Numbered from the stretch's first letter, positions 20,115 to 30,890 are shown. The stretch: 64,000 nt of DNA from Verrucomicrobiales bacterium (GCA_029213195.1 JARGNI010000003.1:62001-126000); one strand, 5' to 3'. Notes: generated from the sequence alone by a model not told the origin. A program made the numbers and translations.

Positions 20115-21419
20115 CTACTTCAACGCCTCTCGGAGGGCTTCCTGAGTCACCTCCGCTGTCCGATCCATATCATCAGGACCGTGGGCCAGGGAAATGAAGC
20201 CAGCTTCATACTGGGAGGGGGCAAAATAGACCCCTTTGTCGAGGGCCGCCCAGAAAAACTTTCGAAACGCATCAAAATCGGCGCGCTTCACATCGTCTAC
20301 ATTGACGATTTCCTCTTCCGTGAAGAAAAGACAGAACATCGAACCGATCCGATTGAGTTGAAGATCGCGCCCGACTTCACGAAGGACCTCCCGGACGGCA
20401 TCTTCGAACTGTTGCCCGATCTCCTCCAATCGGTTCCAACCGCCATGCCGCTCCATTTCCTTCAACTGCGTGATTCCCGCTGTCATCGCCAACGGGTTCC
20501 CAGAAAGGGTTCCCGCCTGGTAGACGGGACCATCCGGGGCGAGGTGATCCATGATCTCCGCCTTTCCTCCAAAGGCCCCCACGGGTAGACCGCCTCCGAT
20601 CACCTTCCCCATTGCCGTCAGGTCTGGAGTGATCCCGACCCTTTCCTGCACGCCACCTTTGGCAAGACGAAAACCCGTCATCACTTCGTCGAAGATCAGG
20701 ACCGTTCCATGCTTCGTACAGAGATCCCGGAGCAGTTGGAGAAAGCCCTCCCGAGGAAAAATGAGCCCGGCATTCGCAGGAATCGGTTCGAGAATCACCG
20801 CTGCGATCTCGTCGCCCGACTCGGCAAAAACTTTCTCGATCGCTTCGGGATGATTGAACGGGAGAGTCAAGGTCAGGCTGGCCAGATCTTTGGGGACTCC
20901 TGCACTGTCCGGCTTTCCAAAGGTCAGGGCCCCACTACCCGCTGCCACGAGGAGAGAATCCACGTGCCCGTGGTAACATCCTTCGAACTTGATGATCTTG
21001 TCCCGACCGGTGTATCCCCTCGCCAGACGAATCGCCGTCATCGTCGCTTCCGTACCGCTGTTGACCATGCGCACCTTCTCGACGGAAGGAACGTAGTCGC
21101 AGATCATTCGCGCTATCTCGACCTCGTGGCGATTGGGAATGCCAAAACTGATTCCCTCCTTGGCAGCGTGACTGACCGCGTCGATGACGGCAGACGGGGC
21201 ATGCCCGAGAATGGCGGGGCCCCAGGTCCCTACGTAGTCGATCATTTCATTTCCATCGACATCCCAAATCCGACAACCTCTTGCTCTCTGCACGAAGAAG
21301 GGATCTCCGTCGACATTTCGAAAGGCTCTGACAGGAGAGTTGACTCCTCCCGGGATCACTTTTTTTGCTGCCTGGAAGAGTTTGGAGGAAAGGTGACGGT
21401 TGGCCATAGAGTCCATCAA
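20115..21419 (-). CDS. hemL: glutamate-1-semialdehyde 2,1-aminomutase
   Basis: 'VIPGGVNSPVRAFRNVDGDPFF', 'MVNSGTEATMTAIRLARGYTGRDKIIKFEGCYHGHVDSLL', 'LIFDEVMTGFR'; alternative start at 21407. Confidence 0.95.
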   Translation of the reverse strand: MMDSMANRHLSSKLFQAAKKVIPGGVNSPVRAFRNVDGDPFFVQRARGCRIWDVDGNEMIDYVGTWGPAILGHAPSAVIDAVSHAAKEGISFGIPNRHEVEIARMICDYVPSVEKVRMVNSGTEATMTAIRLARGYTGRDKIIKFEGCYHGHVDSLLVAAGSGALTFGKPDSAGVPKDLASLTLTLPFNHPEAIEKVFAESGDEIAAVILEPIPANAGLIFPREGFLQLLRDLCTKHGTVLIFDEVMTGFRLAKGGVQERVGITPDLTAMGKVIGGGLPVGAFGGKAEIMDHLAPDGPVYQAGTLSGNPLAMTAGITQLKEMERHGGWNRLEEIGQQFEDAVREVLREVGRDLQLNRIGSMFCLFFTEEEIVNVDDVKRADFDAFRKFFWAALDKGVYFAPSQYEAGFISLAHGPDDMDRTAEVTQEALREALK

Positions 21420-21566
21420 TCAACGCGGAACAGAGTTTACGTCAACCAGCAGTTCGAAGATGGAACTTCTGCCTATCCGACCGAGAATGAGGTCATTTTT
21501 CTGTTTACGGAATTGTCGGCACCCTTTTAGCTGGCCCTTGCCAGAATCCGGGCAGCCCCGAGTGAT

Positions 21567-22472
21567 ATGAACGTACACCATCTCGAACTTTTCTACTACG
21601 TCGCGAAGTTCGAGGGCATCACCGAAGCCGTTCGCAAGATGCCCTACGGAATTCAGCAACCTGCAGTCAGCGGCCAGATTCTCCAGTTGGAGAAATACCT
21701 CGGGGTAAAACTGTTTCACCGCCGCCCCTTCGCTCTGACGCCACCCGGAGAAGAGCTCTACGATTTCATCTACCCGTTCTTCTCGCGCCTCGATCAGATG
21801 ACTGAGCGTTTCCAGGGCGAAGAAAACCAACACCTTCGTCTCTCGGCATCAGCGGCTGCCTTGACCCATCACCTCCCTGACGTGCTTGATCGTCTTCGAA
21901 ACGAGTTCAAGCAGCTTCGGCTCACCCTGAAGGAACTGAGCGCCACCAATCTCGAGCCTTCGTTGCGGAAGCAGGAAGCCGACGTTGCGATCTCGGTGAT
22001 TCATCGAAAAGCTTCTCCGGGGATTCGCGTCATCCGCCTCATCGAACTCCCGCTCGCCCTACTGGTCCCCGAAACGTCCCCGATTCGCAAGTTTCGCGAC
22101 CTGAGTTCGAAAGCCTCCGGTGGGCAGGTCCTACTTCCGCTCATTTCGCTCCCGCCCAAGGAACCCGTCGCGGAGCTCTTCCAGAGAGGCCTGACCGCGA
22201 AAAACCTGATTTGGGAACCTTCGATGGAAGTCTCGGAACTTGGTCTCATCCAGAGTTATGTCGCTCGTGGCTTTGGCTTTGGCGTTGCCGTGGATATTCC
22301 TGGAGCCCAACTACCCGAAGGGGTGAGGAAGATCAAGCTGCCCTCCGATTTCCCCCCACTCTCGATCGGGGCGTTCTATTCGGGAGATCTCAAACCGGTT
22401 GCTCAGCGCTTCATCGAGATCACCAAGGAGCAAGCAAAATTGCTGAAGAAGAACGCGACAGCTGCCAAGTAA
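21567..22472 (+). CDS. LysR family transcriptional regulator
   Basis: N-terminal HTH 'HHLELFYYVAKFEGITEAVRKMPYGIQQPAVSGQILQLEKYLGVKLFHRRPFALTPPGEELYDF'; divergent from hemL. Confidence 0.88.
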   Translation: MNVHHLELFYYVAKFEGITEAVRKMPYGIQQPAVSGQILQLEKYLGVKLFHRRPFALTPPGEELYDFIYPFFSRLDQMTERFQGEENQHLRLSASAAALTHHLPDVLDRLRNEFKQLRLTLKELSATNLEPSLRKQEADVAISVIHRKASPGIRVIRLIELPLALLVPETSPIRKFRDLSSKASGGQVLLPLISLPPKEPVAELFQRGLTAKNLIWEPSMEVSELGLIQSYVARGFGFGVAVDIPGAQLPEGVRKIKLPSDFPPLSIGAFYSGDLKPVAQRFIEITKEQAKLLKKNATAAK

Positions 22473-22480
22473 TTCCAAGA

Positions 22481-23137
22481 ATGGACGCTCTTCTCTTCGA
22501 CTTCGACGGGCTCATTCTCGATACCGAGGTGCCGGTGTTCGAAGCCTGGCAGGCGAACTACCAGGCCCACGGGCATGACCTACCCCTCGAAACTTATATC
22601 CAATGCGTCGGGAGTGACTTTGCGCGCTTCGACCCCAAGATGCACCTCGAGTCACTCACCGGGGATTCGATCGACTGGACGGAATGGGATCAGCGTAGAG
22701 AATCCGAAGCCCTCGCCAAAGTCGAAGCCCTCGCCCCGATGCCGGGAGTCGTCGAACTGCTCGATGAAGCAAAACGGTCCGGCCTCCCCTGCGCCGTTGC
22801 CTCCAGCTCTCCCCGGAGTTGGGTCGAAAGACACCTCGATCGGCTCGGATTGCTCGGTTCCTTCGAGCTGACCCGTTGCCTCGATGATGTGGAGCAGCCG
22901 AAACCTTCGCCGGAGCTTTTCCTGGCGGCGGCGGCCGGGCTCGGGGTCGCGCCCGAGAAAGCCGTCGTCTTCGAGGACTCGTTGAATGGGCTCAAAGCCG
23001 CCCAGGCCGCGGGAAGCCCCTGCGTGGTGGTTCCGAACCAGGTGACCCGACTTCTCGAGTTTCCTGGAGCGACGCGAATCGTCCCTTCCCTTTCCAGGGT
23101 CAATGTAGAGGACTTGAGGACTCTCTTTGCCTCTTAA
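22481..23137 (+). CDS. HAD family hydrolase (beta-phosphoglucomutase-like)
   Basis: MDALLFDFDGLILDTEVPVFEAW..., 'VASSSPRSWVERHLDRLGL', 'PKPSPELFLAAA', 'VFEDSLNGLKAAQAAG'; start reassigned from 22211 to ATG 22481. Confidence 0.92.
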   Translation: MDALLFDFDGLILDTEVPVFEAWQANYQAHGHDLPLETYIQCVGSDFARFDPKMHLESLTGDSIDWTEWDQRRESEALAKVEALAPMPGVVELLDEAKRSGLPCAVASSSPRSWVERHLDRLGLLGSFELTRCLDDVEQPKPSPELFLAAAAGLGVAPEKAVVFEDSLNGLKAAQAAGSPCVVVPNQVTRLLEFPGATRIVPSLSRVNVEDLRTLFAS

Positions 23138-23159
23138 AAGATTCCGGAGACCCAAAGTG

Positions 23160-25634
23160 CTACTCCGGGAGCGGCTCTCTCACCACTTTCTTCTTTCCAA
23201 AGAGCTTCTGCCCGAGTCGACGCAAAGGGTTGTCTTCTGTTTCCACTTCTTCAATGACCTCGGCTCGATGCTCAATCGTCGGCACACCAGGCTCCGGAAA
23301 AGCAACGACAGCATCTTCACCGACATCACTCCGAACATCCTCATCATAGCTGGTCGTCACGGCCTCCTGGTTGCTGTGAACGACAACGGGCTGAATGAAG
23401 ATCATCAACTCGGAGCGCGACTTTGATCTCGTCGTATTCCGAGCCGCAGCACCGATGAGGGGCAGATCCTTGAAGAAAGGGATTCCATCCTCTCCCTCTT
23501 GTTCATTTTCCGAAATGAGCCCGCCCAGGACAATGGTCGAGCGATTCGCGACAGTAACCGTCGTATTCAATTCCTGCTTACCGATGATAGGCACATTGCT
23601 TCCGGCAACGACCTGGTTTCCGACCACCCGATCATTGACCTGAACGATATCGAGAGTCACCTCGTCATTTTCGTTGATCGTCGGCAGGACTTCCAACTTG
23701 AGGACGACTTCCTTGAAATCAATCGAGGTTCGGACCGCCGCAGTGTTGTTGATGTTCCCCGTCGCATCCGAAAGGCTCTCTACCGGCACGGGAACCTCCT
23801 GGCCGGAGGTGATCTCGGCTCGTTTTCCGTTCTGGGTGTAGACCACAGGACGGGAGAGCACGGTAAATCGATTGGTCGACTCTAGAGCGGTGATCACCAC
23901 ATCGAGGGACTGGCCAATCTGACCATACAGGTTCAATCCACTGGCTGGACCGAACGGAGTCGTCGTGATCATGTTCGAAACATCGGCGATGTTCCCCGTC
24001 GTATTCGTTTGGCCAATGATATCATTCCGCCCATTGATGAGGCCTCCAGTGAAGCCGCCTTTTCGATCGGTCCCGGAATCCCAGGGTGAAAATCGCTGGA
24101 GATAATCGACACCGAACTCGACGTCATCCGTCAGGGTCAACTCGCCAATAACCGTGGCGAGATAGACCTGCACCGGCTTCCGGTCGAGCCGATCAATCAT
24201 ATCGAGGACGATATTTTCCGACTCGCGGTTGCCGATCACGAGAATTGAATTGCTCTGGCGATCCGCAATGATCCGCGTTTTCCCCACGAGGACGGAGATG
24301 GGTGCCACCTCATCCAGGGGGAAGGCAATCTGATCGGCTCGCCCCCCAATCTCCTCCGTAGCACCGCCCTGCACTCGGTTCTGATTGTTTTGGTTGCCCT
24401 GGTTGGTGCCCGTAAGCGTCGCCAACTGAGAAGAAGTCACCGGGGTAGGGCGAGACTGGATTTGTCGTCCCCCGGGCAACTGAGTCTGACCCGTGCCCGT
24501 GTCCTGCAAAATATCGACCAGCACGGGGAGGATGTCGTTGGCTTTCACATATTGCAACTTTCGCTCGATCGGAGGCTTGGCATCCAACGGCATATCAAAC
24601 TGGCGGATCAGTTGAAGAATGTAGGCGGCGTCACTGGGGGAAGCCACCACCATGATCCGGTTCATGCGGTCGTCGGGAATGAGCTGGGCAGCCGGTTGGT
24701 TGGCTGTGCCGACACCGTTCGAATTGCTGTTCGCATTGTTTCCGCCCCGCTGATTGTTGTTGTTGTTGTTGTTCTGATTGTTGCGCGGGTCGTTGTTGCG
24801 CGGCTGGCCAGAAATGGTCCCCCGGCTTTCGCTCTGCCTGAGGCGCTCTTCCATTCTCGCATCCATCGCCGCCTGGATGATCTGGGCGACGACGTTGGCC
24901 TCGGCGTAGTCGAGATTCACGAATTCGGTGATCAATGGCGCATCCTCGATGGGATGATCGATGATCATCCGCAGCCGAATCAGTTGGCGAACAATGGGAG
25001 AAGTCTCGGTGATGAGAAGACCTCTTGGATTCAATACCGGGGTAACCCGGCCGAACTCATTCAATACAATGTGATTGCTGAAAATCGTAGCCGCATCCTC
25101 GGGATCGACGAACTCCAACTCCATGAAAAACCCGACCAAAGACTCTCCATCCGGCAAAGCGCTCGGATCCGTGTAGATGACAACACCCTCACTGAAGGAA
25201 GGACTCCCTCCCCCTTGTCGTTGGCCACCCAGCAGAACCTTGACGCTTTCTTCGCCCGGTTCGGCTACGAGGATGTAGCCGTTGACGAGAAGAGCTGCCT
25301 CGATCAGGCGAATTGCTTCCGCCTTGGGCACTTCGCGAGGAGTAACGAGACTGACCTGGGGGCCATCGAAAATCGAGCTATCCTTGACGATGGGCTTCTC
25401 GATCAGTTTTTCGTAGATATTGAGGATATCATTGACCGGATTGAGCGGGAATTGCAATGAGACATCCTCTCCCCCTCCTGGCCTCGGAGGCCCTGACGGA
25501 CGCTGAATCTGTGATGGTGCCTGAAGTGGTTGCGTTGCATCCTGCGAGAAGAGGCAAGTGACCGAAAATAGCAAAATATACCCTGCTCCGAGTCCTTTCA
25601 GACTGCGGAGCCGATTTCTCAGCTCGAGTTTCAT
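23160..25634 (-). CDS. gspD: type II secretion system secretin (GspD)
   Basis: N0/N1-type domains ('NPVNDILNIYEKLIEKPIVKDSSI', 'LIRQFDMPLDAKPPIERKLQYVKANDILPVL'), secretin core 'VPIIGKQELNTTVTVANRSTIVLGGLISENEQEGEDGIPFFKDLPLIGAA', Asn-rich linker. Confidence 0.88.
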   Translation of the reverse strand: MKLELRNRLRSLKGLGAGYILLFSVTCLFSQDATQPLQAPSQIQRPSGPPRPGGGEDVSLQFPLNPVNDILNIYEKLIEKPIVKDSSIFDGPQVSLVTPREVPKAEAIRLIEAALLVNGYILVAEPGEESVKVLLGGQRQGGGSPSFSEGVVIYTDPSALPDGESLVGFFMELEFVDPEDAATIFSNHIVLNEFGRVTPVLNPRGLLITETSPIVRQLIRLRMIIDHPIEDAPLITEFVNLDYAEANVVAQIIQAAMDARMEERLRQSESRGTISGQPRNNDPRNNQNNNNNNNQRGGNNANSNSNGVGTANQPAAQLIPDDRMNRIMVVASPSDAAYILQLIRQFDMPLDAKPPIERKLQYVKANDILPVLVDILQDTGTGQTQLPGGRQIQSRPTPVTSSQLATLTGTNQGNQNNQNRVQGGATEEIGGRADQIAFPLDEVAPISVLVGKTRIIADRQSNSILVIGNRESENIVLDMIDRLDRKPVQVYLATVIGELTLTDDVEFGVDYLQRFSPWDSGTDRKGGFTGGLINGRNDIIGQTNTTGNIADVSNMITTTPFGPASGLNLYGQIGQSLDVVITALESTNRFTVLSRPVVYTQNGKRAEITSGQEVPVPVESLSDATGNINNTAAVRTSIDFKEVVLKLEVLPTINENDEVTLDIVQVNDRVVGNQVVAGSNVPIIGKQELNTTVTVANRSTIVLGGLISENEQEGEDGIPFFKDLPLIGAAARNTTRSKSRSELMIFIQPVVVHSNQEAVTTSYDEDVRSDVGEDAVVAFPEPGVPTIEHRAEVIEEVETEDNPLRRLGQKLFGKKKVVREPLPE

Positions 25635-25796
25635 GTGTGTTCGTGTAGCGCGAGTCGCCCTTTCAGAGACCGATCAAACACCGGGACTCCGGGAGTGATT
25701 CATCTTTTTTGAGACTTTTCCGCCACTGAGTGTTTACAGCAGAGCTCGTTATCCCACAACCAGATAAACACCCGATTCCGGTTGGAATCGGACTCG

Positions 25797-27125
25797 TTAT
25801 TCAACCCGACTCTGGATCTCACCATCGGCAAGCTTGGTTCGAATTGCATTTCCGCTCTCCACCTGTGCTGTCGAAGTAATCAGGTTCCCTTTTTCATCGG
25901 TGGTGAGAGAATACCCACGTCGAATTGTCATTTCCGGACTGAGGGAACGGAGCAACTCGCCAAGCGCAGAGGATCTCTGTCGCTCTCTCTGCAGGCGATG
26001 GTTCGCCGAATCCTGTAGCCTTTCCCCCAGAAATGCGATCGTTCTTCTCCCCCCTTCGAGAGATCGCTCCGGCGAAACCGAATGAAGGGCGCTGCCGAGA
26101 TGTTGGCATCGGTGACGCCGCTCTGAAATTTCGTTGATCAGGATGCCCTCCATCCGCTCACGCAGATAATCCAGCTCCTGTGCCCTCGACTGGAGGCGAC
26201 GGCGAGGCTCGTGGGCGCGAACCTCTCTCTCGAGGGCACGGACTTCTCGACGACGACTTTCAATCGCTGCCTCGGAACGCGAATCGAACAGTTCCTGCAA
26301 AGAAGACAGGCGATGAAGCAGCGTCGTGGCGTCAGGAGTCGCATTCTCCGCCGCCGCACTGGGTGTGGGCTCTCGACGATCGGCGACAAAATCGGCGATG
26401 GTGAAGTCGATCTCGTGGCCGACTCCGGAAAGGACCGGTATCGGACAAGCCGCAATCGCCCGGGCCACCACTTCTTCATTGAAAGACCAGAGATCCTCGA
26501 TACTCCCACCACCGCGGGTCACCAGGACCAGGTCCGGCGGAGGCAGGTCACGCCCCTCGGAGATTTCCCGAATCCCTTGCGCAATCTCCTCAGCGGCCCC
26601 CTCGCCCTGCACTCGAACCGGCTGGATCAGGATCCGGATCCAGGGAGCACGACGACGCAGAACGTGGAGGATATCTCGAATCGCCGCGCCCGTCGGCGAA
26701 GTCACGATCCCGATCGAATTCGGAAAGGCTGGCAACGGCTTCTTTTTCTCGGAAGAAAAGAGCCCCTCTGCTTCCAGTTTTCGTTTCAGCTCCTCGAACT
26801 TCGCCTGGAGATCTCCCGAACCAGCGGGCTGAATGACCTGGGCAATCATTTGGTATTGCCCCCGCGCTTCGTACACTGAGACGTCCCCGTAGAGCTGAAT
26901 TTTCATCCCGTCCTGCGGCACGATCCGATTCTTTCGCGCCGCGCCTTTGAAGAGGACGCAGGAGATCTGGGCAAACGAATCCTTGAGGGTGAAATAGTGA
27001 TGCCCCGACCCGGGCAGTCGGTGGTTGCTCACCTCTCCTTCGATCCAGATGCCCTGGAACTGCTGCTCGAGACTGCCACGAATATCCGCGGTGAGATCCG
27101 AGACGCTGTAGATTTCCTCGGGCAT
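25797..27125 (-). CDS. xseA: exodeoxyribonuclease VII large subunit
   Basis: 'YSVSDLTADIRGSLEQQFQGIWIEGEVSNHRLPGSGHHYFTLKD', 'NSIGIVTSPTGAAIRDILHVLRRRAP', 'VTRGGGSIEDLWSFNEEVVARAI', 'GHEIDFTIADFVADRREPTPSAAAE'. Confidence 0.95.
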   Translation of the reverse strand: MPEEIYSVSDLTADIRGSLEQQFQGIWIEGEVSNHRLPGSGHHYFTLKDSFAQISCVLFKGAARKNRIVPQDGMKIQLYGDVSVYEARGQYQMIAQVIQPAGSGDLQAKFEELKRKLEAEGLFSSEKKKPLPAFPNSIGIVTSPTGAAIRDILHVLRRRAPWIRILIQPVRVQGEGAAEEIAQGIREISEGRDLPPPDLVLVTRGGGSIEDLWSFNEEVVARAIAACPIPVLSGVGHEIDFTIADFVADRREPTPSAAAENATPDATTLLHRLSSLQELFDSRSEAAIESRRREVRALEREVRAHEPRRRLQSRAQELDYLRERMEGILINEISERRHRCQHLGSALHSVSPERSLEGGRRTIAFLGERLQDSANHRLQRERQRSSALGELLRSLSPEMTIRRGYSLTTDEKGNLITSTAQVESGNAIRTKLADGEIQSRVE

Positions 27126-27790
27126 TACGAGCCCCGCATCTTTGAAATTGCACCGGCCATGTCGGGAGCTCGAAACAGTGAGGTTCCCGCGACCATGACA
27201 TTGGCTCCGTGAGCGGCGGCGATTTCGACGGTCTCGAGTTCGATACCCCCGTCGACCTCGATATGAAAATCCAGATTATTGGCGTCCCGAAACTCTCGTG
27301 CTGCAGCGACCTTGGGCATGGTTTCTTTCTCCATAAAAGACTGGCCGCCAAAACCCGGCACGACGGTCATGACAAGGAGTAGGTCAATCTCGTCGAGAAA
27401 GGGAAACACCTTTTCAATGGGAGTGACCGGGTTCAGAGCCAGGCCGGCCTGAAGACCCGCAGCCCGGATCTCCCGGAGTGTCGCCGAGACGTCGTGATCC
27501 GCCTCCACATGCACTGTGATTCGATCGGCTCCTGCCTCGACGAACATGGGGAGATATTTATCCGGCCGAGTGATCATGAGATGCACATCCAGAGTCGTTT
27601 CCGTGTGAGGTCGTACCGCTGCCACGAGCTGAGGACCAAAAGAAATGTTCTCGACGAAATGTCCATCCATGACATCGAGGTGAAGCCAATCCGCTCCCGC
27701 CGTGTCGGCACGTTCGATCTCTTCCTTCAAACGACTCCAGTCGGATGCAAGAATCGAAGGGGCAATGATTCGGCGGTTGCAGTCTCTCAT
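27125..27790 (-). CDS. rpe: ribulose-phosphate 3-epimerase
   Basis: 'IAPSILASDWSRLKEEIERADTAGADWLHLDVMDGHFVENISFGPQLV', 'VMTVVPGFGGQSFME', 'EVDGGI'; TAATG overlap with xseA. Confidence 0.95.
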   Translation of the reverse strand: MRDCNRRIIAPSILASDWSRLKEEIERADTAGADWLHLDVMDGHFVENISFGPQLVAAVRPHTETTLDVHLMITRPDKYLPMFVEAGADRITVHVEADHDVSATLREIRAAGLQAGLALNPVTPIEKVFPFLDEIDLLLVMTVVPGFGGQSFMEKETMPKVAAAREFRDANNLDFHIEVDGGIELETVEIAAAHGANVMVAGTSLFRAPDMAGAISKMRGS

Positions 27791-27854
27791 GTTGCGACAC
27801 TATCTTCACGTTTCTCTCCCATCGCAAAATTTTTGTCTCCCTGAATCCCTTTCC

Positions 27855-28394
27855 ATGGTTACCGATTCTCACCTCAACGATTCTCCCGAAGAGCCAACCG
27901 ACGGATGGATCGATCTTCAAAGCGATACTTTTTTCATGGGACAAGCCATGCGACAGGCGCAGAACGCTTACCTTGCTGAGGAGGTGCCAGTCGGCGCCGT
28001 CATCGTCCAGGGGAGCTCGATCATTGCACGCTCTCACAACCAGGTCGAAACCTTGAAGGACGCGACGGCGCACGCGGAAATGCTGGCGCTGACGCAGGCG
28101 CAGGAGGCTCTCGGAGACTGGAGACTGACCGAGTGCGATCTGTATGTCACCAAGGAGCCCTGCCCCATGTGTGCGGGTGCGATTGTTCATTGCCGAATCC
28201 GTCGTGTCATCTTCGGATGTGGAGACCCCAAGGGCGGAGCCGCGGGAGGATTCATCAATCTGCTCCAGCAACCGACCCTGAACCATTCCAGCGAAGTCAC
28301 GCCAGGAGTTCTCGGAGAAGAATCCAAGGCGCTTCTGAAGCATTTCTTTCTCGAGGCAAGGATGAAAAAGAAGGCTGGCGAGCCATCGAATTAG
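27855..28394 (+). CDS. tadA: tRNA-specific adenosine deaminase
   Basis: 'VPVGAVIVQGSSIIARSHNQVETLKDATAHAEMLAL' (HAE) and 'CDLYVTKEPCPMCAGAIVHCRI' (PCxxC); start reassigned to ATG 27855. Confidence 0.93.
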   Translation: MVTDSHLNDSPEEPTDGWIDLQSDTFFMGQAMRQAQNAYLAEEVPVGAVIVQGSSIIARSHNQVETLKDATAHAEMLALTQAQEALGDWRLTECDLYVTKEPCPMCAGAIVHCRIRRVIFGCGDPKGGAAGGFINLLQQPTLNHSSEVTPGVLGEESKALLKHFFLEARMKKKAGEPSN

Positions 28395-28422
28395 GCTCCA
28401 ATGTGCGCCTCTTTCTTCTTTA

Positions 28423-29790
28423 TTGATGCGATTCCACAATCTCGCTCGATTTGCCGATATCGGCTCGAACTCCTATCTTGTCGAGATCGGTAGCACTCGC
28501 ATCGTCCTCGACGCAGGGACGCACCCCAAGCATACCGGGCGAGATACGCTTCCTTTGTTTGAAACGATCGAACAAGACTCGGTTGATGGCATTCTGATCA
28601 GCCACCCTCACCTCGACCATATCGGGGGACTCCCCGTCCTCATGCAGCAGCAGGTCTCGGCGGCCGTGGCAATGACTCCTGAAACCCGGGAAAGCGGCTC
28701 GGCGCTCCTGCACAATTCCGTGAACGTGATGAAGTCACAACGGGATGAACTCGACGAACCGGACTACCCACTCTACTCACATCGAAAAGTCGATGAATTG
28801 GAGAGGCTCTGGTTCACGCGTTCGCCAGGAGAAGTCTTCTCCCTCGGCGAAGTCGACCGGGTTCAGTGCGAGTTCTACCGGGCCGGACATGTTCTTGGTG
28901 CGGTAGGAGTTCACCTCCAGGGGGAAAATGAAAGCGTCTTCTATACGGGTGATGTTCATTTCGAGGACCAGACCATGACTCGGAAGGCCGAGTTTCCGGA
29001 AGAATCCTTTGATACCCTCATCATCGAAACGACTCGAGGAGGGCTGGCTCGCGACCCGGAATACACCCGGGAAAAGGAGAAACAGCGGCTGGGTGAATCG
29101 ATCCGCAATGCAATCGAGCGAGGCGGGGCCGTCCTCCTCCCAGTTTTTGCCTTCGGAAAAACCCAGGAAGTCCTCTTCATGATCGAGGAACTTCGCGAAG
29201 AGGGGCTGCTTCCCATGACTCCGGTACACATCGGAGGTCTCAGCACCAAGATGTCTCACATCGCGGATCAGTTTGCCGATAGCGAAGGGAGAAACCACCA
29301 GGGATACTCCTTGCTCCGGGAATTCCCGGATCTCCACATTTTGCCGAGAGGCCAGAAAGAACCGGAATTTCAGCCAGGTCATATCTACGCTCTCTCCAGC
29401 GGAATGATGTCCGAGCACACCGTCTCCCACCGCTTTGCCAAGCGAATCCTGGGTTCGGAAAAAAATGCCATTTTCTTCGTCGGCTACGCGGATAGCGAGA
29501 CTCCCGGCGGGCGGGTTCTTGCGGCCGGACAGAACGGGCGCGTTCGACTGGATAGCCATCGCGATCACGAGACCCCCATCCAGTGTGAAATCAATCGCTT
29601 CGACTTCAGCGGCCATGCTCCCCGCGACCAGATCGTGGATTACGTTCTGCGTTGCAATCCGAAAAACGTGATCCTGGTCCACGGCGATCCCCAGGCGAGG
29701 GCTTGGTTCCAGGATGAGCTCGAGGCCCGAACATCCGGGATGCGAATCATTTTGCCAGCACCGGGTGAGACCGTCGATACCAGCTCTTGA
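28423..29790 (+). CDS. MBL-fold / beta-CASP metallohydrolase (putative RNase)
   Basis: 'ILISHPHLDHIGGLPVLMQQ', 'VFYTGDVHFEDQ', beta-CASP 'GAVLLPVFAFGKTQEVLFMIEEL', 'FVGYADSETPGGRVLA', 'FDFSGHAPRDQIVDYV', 'VILVHGD'. Confidence 0.92.
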   Translation: MMRFHNLARFADIGSNSYLVEIGSTRIVLDAGTHPKHTGRDTLPLFETIEQDSVDGILISHPHLDHIGGLPVLMQQQVSAAVAMTPETRESGSALLHNSVNVMKSQRDELDEPDYPLYSHRKVDELERLWFTRSPGEVFSLGEVDRVQCEFYRAGHVLGAVGVHLQGENESVFYTGDVHFEDQTMTRKAEFPEESFDTLIIETTRGGLARDPEYTREKEKQRLGESIRNAIERGGAVLLPVFAFGKTQEVLFMIEELREEGLLPMTPVHIGGLSTKMSHIADQFADSEGRNHQGYSLLREFPDLHILPRGQKEPEFQPGHIYALSSGMMSEHTVSHRFAKRILGSEKNAIFFVGYADSETPGGRVLAAGQNGRVRLDSHRDHETPIQCEINRFDFSGHAPRDQIVDYVLRCNPKNVILVHGDPQARAWFQDELEARTSGMRIILPAPGETVDTSS

Positions 29791-29837
29791 AGCCGGCGGT
29801 CAGAGCAGGCCGATGTCGAACCGAGTCTCGCGTCGAT

Positions 29838-30872
29838 TCACTCGGATTCACCGAGTTTCTTCTCCAACGCCTTGACCCGCTTGAGCAGACTTCCGAGTTG
29901 CTTGATCCGCATCGATTCCCTGCGGTCATCCTTCAAGGGACGAGCTGGATAGCCAAAGTATGTGCCGCCGATATCATCAATAGATGCAATCACCCCGGTT
30001 CGCCCGCCACAGGTAACCTGATCGGCAATCGTTAGATGGCCTGCGATCCCACATTGAGCTGCCAAGGTGACGTAATTTCCGATCGTGGTGCTTCCAGAAA
30101 TGCCCGTTTGCGCCACGATGATGCAATGCTTCCCAATCCTGACATTGTGACCAATCTGGACCTGATTGTCGATCTTGGTGCCTTCGCCGATCACCGTCTC
30201 TCCAAAACGCGCACGATCGATCGTCGTCGAGGCACCGACCTCCACATCATCCTCGATCCGCACGATCCCCCACTGCTCGATTTTCCGATGCCGGCCTTCA
30301 ACGAATTCGAAACCAAACCCATCGGCACCGATGACCACTCCAGGATGCAAGACGACACGATTTCCAAGGACACAGCCTTCACGCAAGGTGACATTGGGTC
30401 CGATTTCGCAATCCTCGCCCACTACAACATTCTCCGAAACGACACTGCCAGCCCCAATACGAGACCCCTTTCCGACTCGAACTCCTGAGGCTATCGTGGC
30501 GTTCGGCCCCACCGAGACTTCCGAAGGATCCAGTTCGACATCCTCCGCAACAAAGGCAGTGGAATGGATTCCGGCGACAAAGGCAGGCGGCTTCACTCCG
30601 TACGCCTGGATGATGGAGTCGAACGCGAGGATGGGATTTTCCACCTCGATCGCCGCCGCGCCCGCAGGAACCTCCACTTCGGCTTCAGGCACGAGGACCA
30701 AGCCAGCCCGGGTCGCTTTCAGCTGATCCAGGTATTTCGGATTCCCAAAAAAACTTACGCTCTTTTCGTCAGCTTCATCCAGGGCCGCAAAACCTGTAAT
30801 TTCCTTTTCCAGTTCTCCCTGAGTCAGCCTACCGCCCACGAGACGGGCAATTTCTCCTACGGTTGTTTTCAT
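29838..30872 (-). CDS. lpxD: UDP-3-O-(3-hydroxymyristoyl)glucosamine N-acyltransferase
   Basis: Hexapeptide left-handed beta-helix repeats; '[71 protein letters not shown]'; start at [14 protein letters not shown]. Confidence 0.95.
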   Translation of the reverse strand: MKTTVGEIARLVGGRLTQGELEKEITGFAALDEADEKSVSFFGNPKYLDQLKATRAGLVLVPEAEVEVPAGAAAIEVENPILAFDSIIQAYGVKPPAFVAGIHSTAFVAEDVELDPSEVSVGPNATIASGVRVGKGSRIGAGSVVSENVVVGEDCEIGPNVTLREGCVLGNRVVLHPGVVIGADGFGFEFVEGRHRKIEQWGIVRIEDDVEVGASTTIDRARFGETVIGEGTKIDNQVQIGHNVRIGKHCIIVAQTGISGSTTIGNYVTLAAQCGIAGHLTIADQVTCGGRTGVIASIDDIGGTYFGYPARPLKDDRRESMRIKQLGSLLKRVKALEKKLGESE

Positions 30873-30890
30873 CATCCAAGTCGATCGACA

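Noticed and set aside
24752-24775. (gtt)n run considered as a regulatory or CRISPR-like repeat
   Set aside because: It is in-frame coding for the Asn-rich GspD linker; no spacers.
25772-25791. Perfect hairpin CCGATTCC-GGTT-GGAATCGG just downstream of xseA
   Set aside because: Stem is good but no clear T-tract follows on either strand, so not called as a terminator.
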